Source of the DNA: Bacteroidia bacterium
Lineage (GTDB): Bacteria; Bacteroidota; Bacteroidia; Chitinophagales; Chitinophagaceae
Length of the DNA stretch: 64,000 nucleotides
Assembly (NCBI GenBank): GCA_030427635.1
Contig: JAUIBA010000021.1
Location: 1 to 64,000, forward strand
Direction: 5' to 3'
Below, in pieces: positions 7,586 to 15,829 of the stretch. Made by a program: the position numbers and the translations under genes. The notes under the pieces were generated by a model, which worked only from the letters and a program-made list of their open reading frames with translations, made no database searches and was not told where the DNA came from. Every line of letters starts with the position of its first letter. The first letter of the stretch is position 1.

Positions 7586-8527
7586 TTACCTGACTTCCTT
7601 CTGCTCAGTTTTTCTGATAATATATAGAGGGCGTTGCTTTATCTGGTTGAAGATTTTAGCAAGGTATATGCCTACAATACCAATGGAGCACAGGAGTAAT
7701 CCGCCGACCAACCAGATGGATAAAATGATAGAAATCCATCCGGACTGATAGTCAATAAAGAAAAGCTTCAATACTATTGCGATAGCAGTAGCAATAAAAG
7801 ACACCAGGGTAATGGATATTCCAAACAGTCCGATGTACACCAGTGGCTTTGATGAAAATGCTGTTATAGAGTTGAATGCAAGTTTTATTCTTTTCCTGAA
7901 TGTATAAGTAGTGCTGCCTTTGTAAGGCTTGTCTATATATACATATTTTGACCTGAACCCTGTGAGTATCATAAGGCCGGCCGGGAGGGTTTCGGTTTCC
8001 TGGTAAGAAGTAAGAACACGAGCATATTCCTTACTCATAAGAATCTGCCATGACATATTTTCAGGAATATCTGTATCAGCTCCCCATCTGAGGACGCGAA
8101 AAAAAATCTTTCCGAGGGAGCTTTTTACAAATCCCCCTGTACGGCTGTTGACAATCCCGTAAACTACATCGTATACGTCTTCATTCTTTACAAGGTCCCA
8201 AAACATGTGGATATTTTCGGGCGCTTCCTCCAGGTCACAATCCGAGGTAAAAACCCAGTCACCTGTTGCATTTGCAATAGCTGCAAACATTGCGGGATAC
8301 TGTCCAAAGTTTCGCGAAAAAATAACGAGCCTTACATTTTCATCAATAGCAATAAGTTCTCTTACTTTTTCAGCAGAGTTGTCGGGAGAACCATCATCTA
8401 CAAATACAAATTCGTAGGGTACACCTAATTGCCGTGCACATGCCAGATATCTGTTATAGAACTCATGGACATATGCGCCAGACTTGTAAAGAGAGGTGAC
8501 GAACGATATTTTGTTATTGTTATTCAC
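7586..8527 (-). CDS. Polyprenyl-phosphate-type GT2 glycosyltransferase
   Basis: A family 2 glycosyltransferase resembling GtrB/ArnC/DPM1, which place a sugar on a polyprenyl phosphate at the inner membrane. The GT-A domain shows ISFVTSLYKSG, YEFVFVDDGSPDNS, VIFSRNFGQYPAMFAAIANA and the acceptor-side motif DCDLEEAP, where the family usually has DADLQDPP. Two transmembrane segments close the protein (about residues 225-250 and 262-287), followed by a basic tail. It is in an operon 15 bases behind the FAD oxidoreductase. The sugar donor may be the aminosugar made by the neighbouring aminotransferase (inference). Confidence 0.87.
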   Translation of the reverse strand: MNNNNKISFVTSLYKSGAYVHEFYNRYLACARQLGVPYEFVFVDDGSPDNSAEKVRELIAIDENVRLVIFSRNFGQYPAMFAAIANATGDWVFTSDCDLEEAPENIHMFWDLVKNEDVYDVVYGIVNSRTGGFVKSSLGKIFFRVLRWGADTDIPENMSWQILMSKEYARVLTSYQETETLPAGLMILTGFRSKYVYIDKPYKGSTTYTFRKRIKLAFNSITAFSSKPLVYIGLFGISITLVSFIATAIAIVLKLFFIDYQSGWISIILSIWLVGGLLLCSIGIVGIYLAKIFNQIKQRPLYIIRKTEQKEVR

Positions 8528-8542
8528 GAGAGCAGGCGTTAC

Positions 8543-9928
8543 TTACTTTATGTGGCCGTAACGATACATGTTTATCAATTCTGGAGGGATGCCCCAGTCA
8601 TATGCCCCTACGGAGTCATGCAGCTTATTTAGGTCCTGTGTGTAATATTTTTCAAGGTCCTCAACCATTCTGTTTTTAGCAGGTACAAAGTCGTGCTGGT
8701 AAGCTGCATTGATAGTGTGTCCAACTGCGATTTTTATTGCTTCGTCTCTGGTGTAGATTCTTACCGGAGCACGTTCCGGGTTGAACAAAGAGAGGTCATA
8801 TGTCGGATTCTCATTAAATACAATGTTTGCGAGGCACTCTGAAATCAATGGAGAGCAATGCAGCCCATCTCTTTTGGTGCCGGTAGCTACCAGCAGGTTA
8901 CTGATAGAAGTTTTTCCTATCAGTGGTATTGTATCGGCCGATGTAGGCCGCCAGCCGATATTTATTTTTACCAGTTCTGCACGATAGTAGTCAGTATTTA
9001 CCTGCTCCATTGCAGATTTCAGCAAAGAGTATACGTTATTTGCATTTGCATTATCTGCCGGATATGGCATAATATTGTTTGTAGCGCCTATTAATGTATG
9101 GCTGCTGTCATGAGGCGCAGAGTATATGCCACATGCCAACCCCCGGTTAGGGGTACGGACACAGTTAGCCAATGTCATTGCATCTGTTTTTAGCAACAGA
9201 CTGCTACCAACACCATAGAATATGCGTAAGAAATCAATGTCAAGATTTGAGGCATTGACAATATCAGTAAAGGTAGCGCCAGAAAGAAGCAGAAACTGAT
9301 CACCATACACTTTCTCTCCATTGTTAAGGATAGCATGGCTTATTTTATCTCCTTCCCTGTGAATAGCTTTCACATATGCGTTCACATAATTTACACGTCC
9401 GGAGTTAATCAGAATCTGCTTTAAGCCTTCTATTAGCAATACGGGGTTTACCCAGCCTTCACCATTTATGAATATGGCACGTGCTGCACGGCCAGTTACA
9501 GATGGTTTGTAGTTAGGGATAGACTCTGGCTTTACATGCTCATACGCTTCATTAAATTCCTCCAATGCAGCAATAATGGCATCAAAGTTCTGGTCTTCTA
9601 GACAATCAGAGCCATGGTTGTTTATTAGAAATGTTCCAAATCCATACTCCTGCCTGAGGCCGGATTCACTTTGTAGTGTAGCCAAAAAATCAGGCCAGTA
9701 AGGTGTGGCTGTTTTGTTGAATAAGAATTTTTGTCTTTCTATATCATTGGCAAGTGTACCATTATCAATTTCAGCAAATGAATTGAACATGGCTGCGGCT
9801 GCCAGTGATGCACAACCTTTATTGTCGTAGGGACCTATGAGTGTGATTTTTGCGTCAGCATCTTTCCTGAGTAGTCTGTACGCAGTAGTAAGCCCCAGTA
9901 TTCCGTTTCCGGCTATAACAATTTGCAT
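8543..9928 (-). CDS. FAD-dependent oxidoreductase (DAO family) with C-terminal extension
   Basis: A flavoprotein of the D-amino-acid oxidase/glycine oxidase superfamily; it should oxidise a C-N or C-O bond. The Rossmann motif VIAGNGILGLTTAYRLL (4-20) binds FAD, and the closing NLLVATGTKRDGLHCSP is the second FAD motif. No signal peptide. Residues from about 380 to 461 go beyond the usual end of the family and include a charged helix (NRMVEDLEKYYTQDLNKL) and GAYDWGIPPELINMYRYG. Tightly placed in the WbqC-to-WecE operon (gaps of 10 and 15 bases), so it probably oxidises a sugar or aminosugar intermediate. The exact substrate cannot be told. Confidence 0.82.
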   Translation of the reverse strand: MQIVIAGNGILGLTTAYRLLRKDADAKITLIGPYDNKGCASLAAAAMFNSFAEIDNGTLANDIERQKFLFNKTATPYWPDFLATLQSESGLRQEYGFGTFLINNHGSDCLEDQNFDAIIAALEEFNEAYEHVKPESIPNYKPSVTGRAARAIFINGEGWVNPVLLIEGLKQILINSGRVNYVNAYVKAIHREGDKISHAILNNGEKVYGDQFLLLSGATFTDIVNASNLDIDFLRIFYGVGSSLLLKTDAMTLANCVRTPNRGLACGIYSAPHDSSHTLIGATNNIMPYPADNANANNVYSLLKSAMEQVNTDYYRAELVKINIGWRPTSADTIPLIGKTSISNLLVATGTKRDGLHCSPLISECLANIVFNENPTYDLSLFNPERAPVRIYTRDEAIKIAVGHTINAAYQHDFVPAKNRMVEDLEKYYTQDLNKLHDSVGAYDWGIPPELINMYRYGHIK

Positions 9929-9938
9929 ATGATTTTGG

Positions 9939-10706
9939 TTATTCTTTTACAATATAGCACAGGCCAGGGTAGAATTGTGAGCGATGGATGTTGTAATTAT
10001 ATTTGTCCATTATGTAATCAGCAAATACTGTACCTTCTGCATTAATGGCATTACGTGTAAGCTGCCAGAAAGCAATTATACCACCTTTCACAAGTCTTTT
10101 ATGAATAGTTTCAAAACCTTCCAGAGTAGGCTCTATAGCATTTACATCAAAAAATGCAAGTGCAACAACTTCATTAGAGTTGTCTTTGAAAAACTGAGGT
10201 AATGTTATGCGGCAATCACCAGCTATTACTTTATGCTTGCCATAATTATGCCCCATTGCATTATTTTTCTCGTGAAGTACCAGCAGATTTGAGAGCAAAT
10301 CGGCATAGTCAATTCCTGTGCTATAGGTGCCATCTTTGTGTAGGTCAGTAGGTTTATCTTTATCTGAAAAGCCTTTATATCCTTCGAATGTATCAAAGGC
10401 TGCAATGCGCCTGTTAAAGTGAAGCGGCTCAAATATAGCGCGAAGGTTTTCACAAATTACAGCGGTTTGTCCTCTCCATGTGCCAAGGTCTACAATAATA
10501 CCAGGCTTCATTACTATCTTTTCATATATTTCTCTGATAGCAAATATTCTGGCAAGTAAAGATCCTCTTAGAAAGAGACCCAGTGACCTTTCTTTTTCCT
10601 CTTCAGTAGAAGGATAATCATATAGCATTCCAAATAACTCGGAGCGAGCATCAAGACTGCTGCTATCAGAATAAGTAATTACGGAAGATTCGTGTTTTGT
10701 AGACAT
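9939..10706 (-). CDS. TylF-like class I SAM methyltransferase
   Basis: A 255-residue methyltransferase resembling the TylF/MycF group (Methyltransf_24-like), whose best-known members O-methylate deoxysugars. The SAM-binding motif is GIIVDLGTWRGQTA (about 89-102). FDTFEGYKGFSDKD and the conserved KVIAGDCRITLPQFF match the family, as does VALAFFDVNAIEPTLEGFE, where the metal-binding Asp of the family would sit. LVKGGIIAFWQLTRNA is the post-core strand. Middle gene of the operon, 10-11 bases from each neighbour. A role in methylating the sugar made here is inference. Confidence 0.8.
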   Translation of the reverse strand: MSTKHESSVITYSDSSSLDARSELFGMLYDYPSTEEEKERSLGLFLRGSLLARIFAIREIYEKIVMKPGIIVDLGTWRGQTAVICENLRAIFEPLHFNRRIAAFDTFEGYKGFSDKDKPTDLHKDGTYSTGIDYADLLSNLLVLHEKNNAMGHNYGKHKVIAGDCRITLPQFFKDNSNEVVALAFFDVNAIEPTLEGFETIHKRLVKGGIIAFWQLTRNAINAEGTVFADYIMDKYNYNIHRSQFYPGLCYIVKE

Positions 10707-10717
10707 AAAATTATTGT

Positions 10718-11338
10718 TTAATGCTTTCTGACAAGTATGGTGAATTCGTAAAGTGGATAGTCGTGCAGTATTGCTACATATTTAGAAAAGTTTCTTTTAC
10801 AGTAATCAAACAGCATGGAGGGATTGGCATAATACAGATAGTCTTTCATATACTCTTTGTCTGAGTAAGACGTGAGTACATTGAATGAGAAACCTTTTGT
10901 CGCATGTTTGTTCATCTTATTGAGTGTATCCAATACATACTTTTCCCAGTCTGCTTCAGGGGTTTCCAGCATTACATTAAAGATACCACTTGCTACAATA
11001 TAGTCATAAGTTTCAGTATCGGAAAGCTGTGTTTTCCAGTCAGCGGCGGCAGTATCATATTTCTTACGGGCATTGGCTATCATTTCTTCTGATATGTCCA
11101 GGCCTGTATAAGAGATATTGGTTGTTTTATCGCGAAAGTAATCGAGCATGGCACCATAACCACAGCCATAGTCAAGAACTGAGGATGGCGTGTTAAAATC
11201 AATAACTTTACTTATCTGATCAAATCTAAGTACCTGAGACTCTTCAGAGTTCCAGTCCACCCCTCTGGGGCTGGTGCCAAACTCCTGCACTTTCTGAGTG
11301 TAGTAATCATTTACTTTATCCAGTATGTCGCGGCTCAT
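10718..11338 (-). CDS. Class I SAM-dependent methyltransferase
   Basis: A 206-residue Rossmann-fold methyltransferase with motif I SVLDYGCGYGAMLDYF (about 52-67), motif II YTGLDISEEMI, and a post-I YDYIVASGIFNV. It is unlike the TylF-type neighbour, so the operon carries two different methylation activities. The acceptor is unknown. Its start is 3 bases from the WbqC stop, so translational coupling is likely. Confidence 0.82.
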   Translation of the reverse strand: MSRDILDKVNDYYTQKVQEFGTSPRGVDWNSEESQVLRFDQISKVIDFNTPSSVLDYGCGYGAMLDYFRDKTTNISYTGLDISEEMIANARKKYDTAAADWKTQLSDTETYDYIVASGIFNVMLETPEADWEKYVLDTLNKMNKHATKGFSFNVLTSYSDKEYMKDYLYYANPSMLFDYCKRNFSKYVAILHDYPLYEFTILVRKH

Positions 11339-11341
11339 TAT

Positions 11342-12028
11342 TTAATATTTTAGATAGTTTACTGCTTCTGGTCCTGTGTTGAATATCAAATCCAGAACAG
11401 TTACTCCGTGCTCGAATGGCGGGTGTAGCTGAGGATATTCATTGTACCCGCTATAGTCCATCCATGTTAGTTTTACGCCGGCATCAGCGAACATTTCTTC
11501 TGAAATATAATCTTTTGCAGCGGGACCTGAAATATATTCAGTGCCGCCACATTGTAATGTCAGGTCAAGCAAACGCTCTGTTTTTCCTTCTGCCATCTGA
11601 AAGTCAGACGACCAACGAATGGGAGTGTCAATTTTGAGTATATTGTTAATAATCTGAATGAGTTCGAAGTTGACTTTGCTGAGGTATTTTTCAGTACAAT
11701 TCATGTAAAAGCTTTCAAAGGGCTCTTTATACTCTTTGAAAAACTTTGTTTTGCCATAGGCGTGAGTGATTGTATTCCAATGATCTTTAGCCCATCTGGC
11801 TTCTGAAATCAGTGTTTCATTTATTTTCTGAAAGTATTTGCCTTTGACTTCTACCGGGACTGTAAGCCATTGAAGGCCGTTTGCAGTTTTAATTTTATTG
11901 CGATTTCTCCAGTCTCTTCGGGTGTATTGCATATCGTCAAACAATACGAATTCATCCACAAGTTTTATCATATCAAAATAACCCTTCCATGGGATATAGT
12001 TACTTTGAACAATCGCAATTTTCTTCAT
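11342..12028 (-). CDS. WbqC family protein
   Basis: First gene of the leftward glycan operon. The 228-residue protein shows the hallmark opening IVQSNYIPWKGYFDMI, then EFVLFDDMQYTRRDWRNRN, and WLTVPVEVKG of the WbqC-like family (PF08889), found mostly in O-antigen and other surface-glycan clusters. No biochemical reaction is firmly established for the family, to my knowledge; the conserved Asp/Arg-rich face suggests an enzyme. The start ATG at 12026-12028 is supported by the family opening and by a -7 box 57 bases upstream. The longer upstream frame is not credible. Confidence 0.88.
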   Translation of the reverse strand: MKKIAIVQSNYIPWKGYFDMIKLVDEFVLFDDMQYTRRDWRNRNKIKTANGLQWLTVPVEVKGKYFQKINETLISEARWAKDHWNTITHAYGKTKFFKEYKEPFESFYMNCTEKYLSKVNFELIQIINNILKIDTPIRWSSDFQMAEGKTERLLDLTLQCGGTEYISGPAAKDYISEEMFADAGVKLTWMDYSGYNEYPQLHPPFEHGVTVLDLIFNTGPEAVNYLKY

Positions 12029-12331
12029 GTTAATACGGGGCGAATGCGGTGTCTGTTGAGGCACAAACGTACGCAAAATAATATACAAAGTTAAACGGTA
12101 TACCTGACAATACATCTCTGCATCCGGGGGCATTTATTTGTTTTGTATGGATATTATTGCTGCATAAATGTAACCCCTTAGTCATTGTTTATTATATGTG
12201 CCCATAAAATGGTTGTGTTATTATTTTGGGGATAACTAATATTCAGCATTGGCTGTCATTAGATATTTTTGTAGCTGCCTGCATTGTATTACGGGCAATG
12301 TCTCATGCGAGCGTTTTTTAATATCTGAGCG
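12029..12331. other. Divergent intergenic region between wbqC and parC
   Basis: A 303-base AT-rich spacer with no gene. It holds the leftward operon promoter box at 12086 and, for the rightward topoisomerase gene, a TATTTTTG at 12264-12271 that fits TAnnTTTG without a clear -33 partner. Confidence 0.6.
12086..12093 (-). promoter_or_regulatory. -7 promoter box of the glycan operon
   Basis: On the minus strand the sequence is TAACTTTG, a match to TAnnTTTG, 57 bases before the WbqC start. A TTG occurs upstream but at a spacing (14 bases) shorter than usual, so only the -7 box is secure. Confidence 0.5.
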
Positions 12332-14848
12332 ATGGAAGAGATGGATATGTTTGCCGGGCAGGGCTCGGCCATGATAGGTACTATGTACCAGAACTGGTTT
12401 CTGGACTATGCCAGTTATGTAATTCTGGAGCGTGCCGTACCTGCAATAGAGGACGGCCTTAAGCCTGTGCAGCGTCGTATTCTGCACGCAATGAAGGAAA
12501 TGGATGATGGCCGTTTTAATAAAGTGGCCAATATTATAGGGCAGAGTATGCAGTACCATCCACATGGTGATGCCTCCATAGGTGATGCCATAGTGGGGCT
12601 GGGGCAGAAAGACCTGCTGATAGAAACTCAGGGAAACTGGGGCGATGTGCGCACCGGCGATAGTGCGGCAGCTGCCCGTTATATAGAGGCACGCCTGTCA
12701 AAGTTTGCACTGGAGGTAGCCTTTAATGCAAAGACCACCAACTGGCAGCGCAGTTATGACGGGCGTAAAAATGAGCCGGTAACGCTGCCTATGAAGTTTC
12801 CGCTGCTGCTGGCACAGGGTACAGAGGGTATAGCCGTGGGGCTGAGTACTAAAATTCTGCCGCACAACTTCTGTGAATTGATAGACTGCGCTATAAAACA
12901 TCTGAAAGGCAAAAAGTTTGAACTGTATCCCGACTTTCAAACGGCGGGAATGATAGATGTAGCTAACTATAATGATGGCGCAAGAGGTGGCAAAGTGCGT
13001 GTGCGTGCACGTATAGAAGAAGTAGATAAGAAATCGGTAGTGATAAAGGATGTGCCTTATGGGGTGACTACATCGCAACTGGTGGACAGCATACTTAAAG
13101 CAAACGACTCAGGGAAAATAAAAATAAAGAGTGTTACCGATAATACGGCGAAAGATGTAGAACTGATGGTGCAGCTGGCGCCAGGGGTTTCTACCAATCA
13201 GACAATAGATGCGCTGTATGCATTTACGGATTGTGAGATAAGCATATCGCCCAATGCCTGCATAATCATAGAGGATAAGCCACACTTTGTGGGTGTATCT
13301 GATATGCTGAAGTATTCTGTGGCACATACCAAACACCTTTTGCTACGGGAGCTGGAAATAAAGCTTAGTGAGCTGGAGGATGACTGGCATTACTCCTCTC
13401 TGGAAAAAATATTCATTGAAAAGCGGATATACAGAGATATAGAGGAGCAGGCAACATGGGAGGGAGTACTGGGTGCTATTGATGCAGGACTGAAGCCGTA
13501 TAAAAAACTATTCCGCAGGGAAATAACCCAGGATGATATAGTGAAGCTGACAGAAATACGCATCAAGCGTATCAGTAAGTTTGACTCGTTTAAGGCAGAT
13601 GAGCATATACGTGGCGTAGAGCAGGCAATAGAGGAAACAAACGACCATATAGCTCACCTGAATGACTTTGCTATACGGTATTATGAGAACCTGCTGAAGA
13701 AATATGGAAAGGGCAGGGAGCGGCGTACAGAGATACGTCCTTTTGAAACCATACAGGCTGCTGTAGTGGCTATTGCCAATGCCAAGCTGTATGTGAACCG
13801 TAAAGAAGGGTTTATTGGCACAGGGCTTAAAAAGGATGAGTATGTATTTGACTGCTCTGACATAGACCTTATTATTGCCTTAAGGCGGGATGGTAAGATG
13901 ATGGTTACCAAAGTAGCAGACAAGACCTTTGTAGGTAAAGACATTATTCATCTTGCTGTGTTTCAGAAGAATGATGACAGGACTACCTACAACATGATAT
14001 ACATGGATGGTAAGACCGGCATTACCTATGCAAAGCGATTTAATGTAACAGGTGTGACCCGTGAAAAGGAATACGACCTTACGCGGGGCAATGCCGGCAG
14101 CAAGGTGCATTATCTCACCGCCAACCCTAATGGTGAGGCAGAATCTGTGAGCATTACCCTGCTACCCAGCAGTAAAGCGCGCAATAAGGCTTTTGATTAT
14201 TACTTTGAAGAGCTGGAAATAAAAGGCCGCTCTGCCATGGGTAATCAGGTAACTAAATATCCGGTGCGCAATGTGAAGCTGAAAGACAAAGGTCGCTCCA
14301 CACTGTCTGCCCCACAGATATGGTATGATGACAGCGTAGGCAGGCTTAATAAGGATGGTCATGGCATGCTGCTGGGCCGCTTTGATGAGACTGACCGCAT
14401 TATTGTTTTCTATAAAGATGGTACTTATGAGATAACGGGCTTTGATATTACTAACCGTTATGAGGCGGATAGTGTGCTGCTGATAGATAAGTTTCATCCG
14501 GAGAAGGTGGTTACGGCTATTTACTATGACGCAAAGAACAAGCAGTTTAATGCGAAACGCTTCCTGATAGAAAGTCAGACGCTAAAGAGCCGTTATCTGT
14601 ATATAAGAGAGGGAGAAGAAAACTATCTGGAGCTGGTGACATTACAACAGGAGCCTGTGGTAATAGTACGTACGGGTAAGAAGAAAACAGATATTAAAGA
14701 AGAAATAGTGGCGCTGCATGAAACGGTAGATATAACCGGGTGGAAGACGGTAGGAAGTTTTCTGGTAGGGGAGGATATGAAAGACATTTCTCTGGTGCCT
14801 CCTGCGGGCGAAGATGCATCGCATCGGGAAGCTCCCACACTCTTCTGA
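12332..14848 (+). CDS. parC: DNA topoisomerase IV subunit A (GyrA/ParC family)
   Basis: The DNA-cleaving subunit of a type IIA topoisomerase, which decatenates and relaxes DNA with its ParE partner (not in the window). Full-length at 838 residues. The quinolone-resistance region includes QYHPHGDASIGDAIV (75-89), and the catalytic Tyr is residue 117 in AARYIEARL. GyrA normally has AAMRYTEAR here and a C-terminal GyrA-box, not seen in this protein; the shape fits the Bacteroidetes ParC-like branch. The C-terminal half is a beta-pinwheel-like region. The start is ATG 12332, with an in-frame alternative at 12341. Confidence 0.9.
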   Translation: MEEMDMFAGQGSAMIGTMYQNWFLDYASYVILERAVPAIEDGLKPVQRRILHAMKEMDDGRFNKVANIIGQSMQYHPHGDASIGDAIVGLGQKDLLIETQGNWGDVRTGDSAAAARYIEARLSKFALEVAFNAKTTNWQRSYDGRKNEPVTLPMKFPLLLAQGTEGIAVGLSTKILPHNFCELIDCAIKHLKGKKFELYPDFQTAGMIDVANYNDGARGGKVRVRARIEEVDKKSVVIKDVPYGVTTSQLVDSILKANDSGKIKIKSVTDNTAKDVELMVQLAPGVSTNQTIDALYAFTDCEISISPNACIIIEDKPHFVGVSDMLKYSVAHTKHLLLRELEIKLSELEDDWHYSSLEKIFIEKRIYRDIEEQATWEGVLGAIDAGLKPYKKLFRREITQDDIVKLTEIRIKRISKFDSFKADEHIRGVEQAIEETNDHIAHLNDFAIRYYENLLKKYGKGRERRTEIRPFETIQAAVVAIANAKLYVNRKEGFIGTGLKKDEYVFDCSDIDLIIALRRDGKMMVTKVADKTFVGKDIIHLAVFQKNDDRTTYNMIYMDGKTGITYAKRFNVTGVTREKEYDLTRGNAGSKVHYLTANPNGEAESVSITLLPSSKARNKAFDYYFEELEIKGRSAMGNQVTKYPVRNVKLKDKGRSTLSAPQIWYDDSVGRLNKDGHGMLLGRFDETDRIIVFYKDGTYEITGFDITNRYEADSVLLIDKFHPEKVVTAIYYDAKNKQFNAKRFLIESQTLKSRYLYIREGEENYLELVTLQQEPVVIVRTGKKKTDIKEEIVALHETVDITGWKTVGSFLVGEDMKDISLVPPAGEDASHREAPTLF

Positions 14849-14933
14849 TGTCGTTTTTTTCATCATAAAAATGTTTACCTTCACACATATTTTCTGCCGC
14901 CTGCAGCGGCGCCTCGTAAGCTCGGAACTGTAA

Positions 14934-15554
14934 ATGAAAAAAGTAGAACTTGAAATTGTTGCATTATCCCACAGCATCACACAAACCCATTCTTATGCAG
15001 TAGTACTTGGCGAGGTTGACGGACTTCGCAGGCTTCCTATAGTTATAGGTGGCTTTGAAGCACAGGCAATAGCTGTTGCTCTGGAGCGTATGCAGCCCAG
15101 CAGACCATTGACACATGACCTTTTTGCCAACTTCATGGATACTTTCAGCATAGAGCTTACCGAGGTAATAATATATAAGCTGGAAGAAGGTGTATTCTTT
15201 GCCAAACTGGTGTGTCGTAACAGTGACATAATTACTGAAATAGACTCCCGCACATCAGATGCATTGGCACTGGCCGTAAGAGCCAACTGCCGGATATATA
15301 CCTATGAAAATATCATAGATGCAGCAGGGCTGTACCTGGAAAATGAGGAGCAGGTAGAGACCGGCTCTTCGGAAGGGCGTGCAGGCGATGTACCGGTAAG
15401 TAACAAGCAGTCGGGTGCTTCAGGCGATTCTGATATGAAAAAGATGTCTCTGGAGGAGCTGAACACTTTATTGCAGACGGTGCTGGATCAGGAAGATTAT
15501 GTGCGTGCCATTCATATACGCGACGAAATAAACAGCCGCAAGAATAATAAGTAG
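14934..15554 (+). CDS. Bifunctional nuclease family protein with UVR motif
   Basis: A 206-residue protein with a BFN/DUF151 domain (about 1-135), marked by MKKVELEIVALSHSITQTHS, LPIVIGGFEAQAIAVALE and DSRTSDALALAVRANCRIY. Family members have been reported to have RNase and DNase activity. A Ser/Gly-rich linker (about 145-170) leads to a C-terminal UvrB/UvrC-type motif, EELNTLLQTVLDQEDYVRAI. The two-domain layout is common in Bacteroidetes. It starts 85 bases after parC and may be cotranscribed with it. Function in the cell is not known. Confidence 0.88.
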   Translation: MKKVELEIVALSHSITQTHSYAVVLGEVDGLRRLPIVIGGFEAQAIAVALERMQPSRPLTHDLFANFMDTFSIELTEVIIYKLEEGVFFAKLVCRNSDIITEIDSRTSDALALAVRANCRIYTYENIIDAAGLYLENEEQVETGSSEGRAGDVPVSNKQSGASGDSDMKKMSLEELNTLLQTVLDQEDYVRAIHIRDEINSRKNNK

Positions 15555-15829
15555 GTATTCCCAGAATAGTTTTATTAACTGCTGATTTCTGGCAGGGTAT
15601 TTGTATAGAGTGAATTAATTAATTTTTCATTCTATAGCCCTATGTTTTTACCTGTGTATATAAGAGGAAATCCAGTAAGTAATCCTCTCTGTTTCTCTCA
15701 ATAGTATTTTCCTGTAAGTAGTGTTGTTACCTGCCTGGCCTGCCCGGCAGAGAAGCATTGTATTACTCTTTTATAGCAGTATATCCTTACTGTGCACCTG
15801 TATCCCCCAGATAGACCTCTCAATACCGT

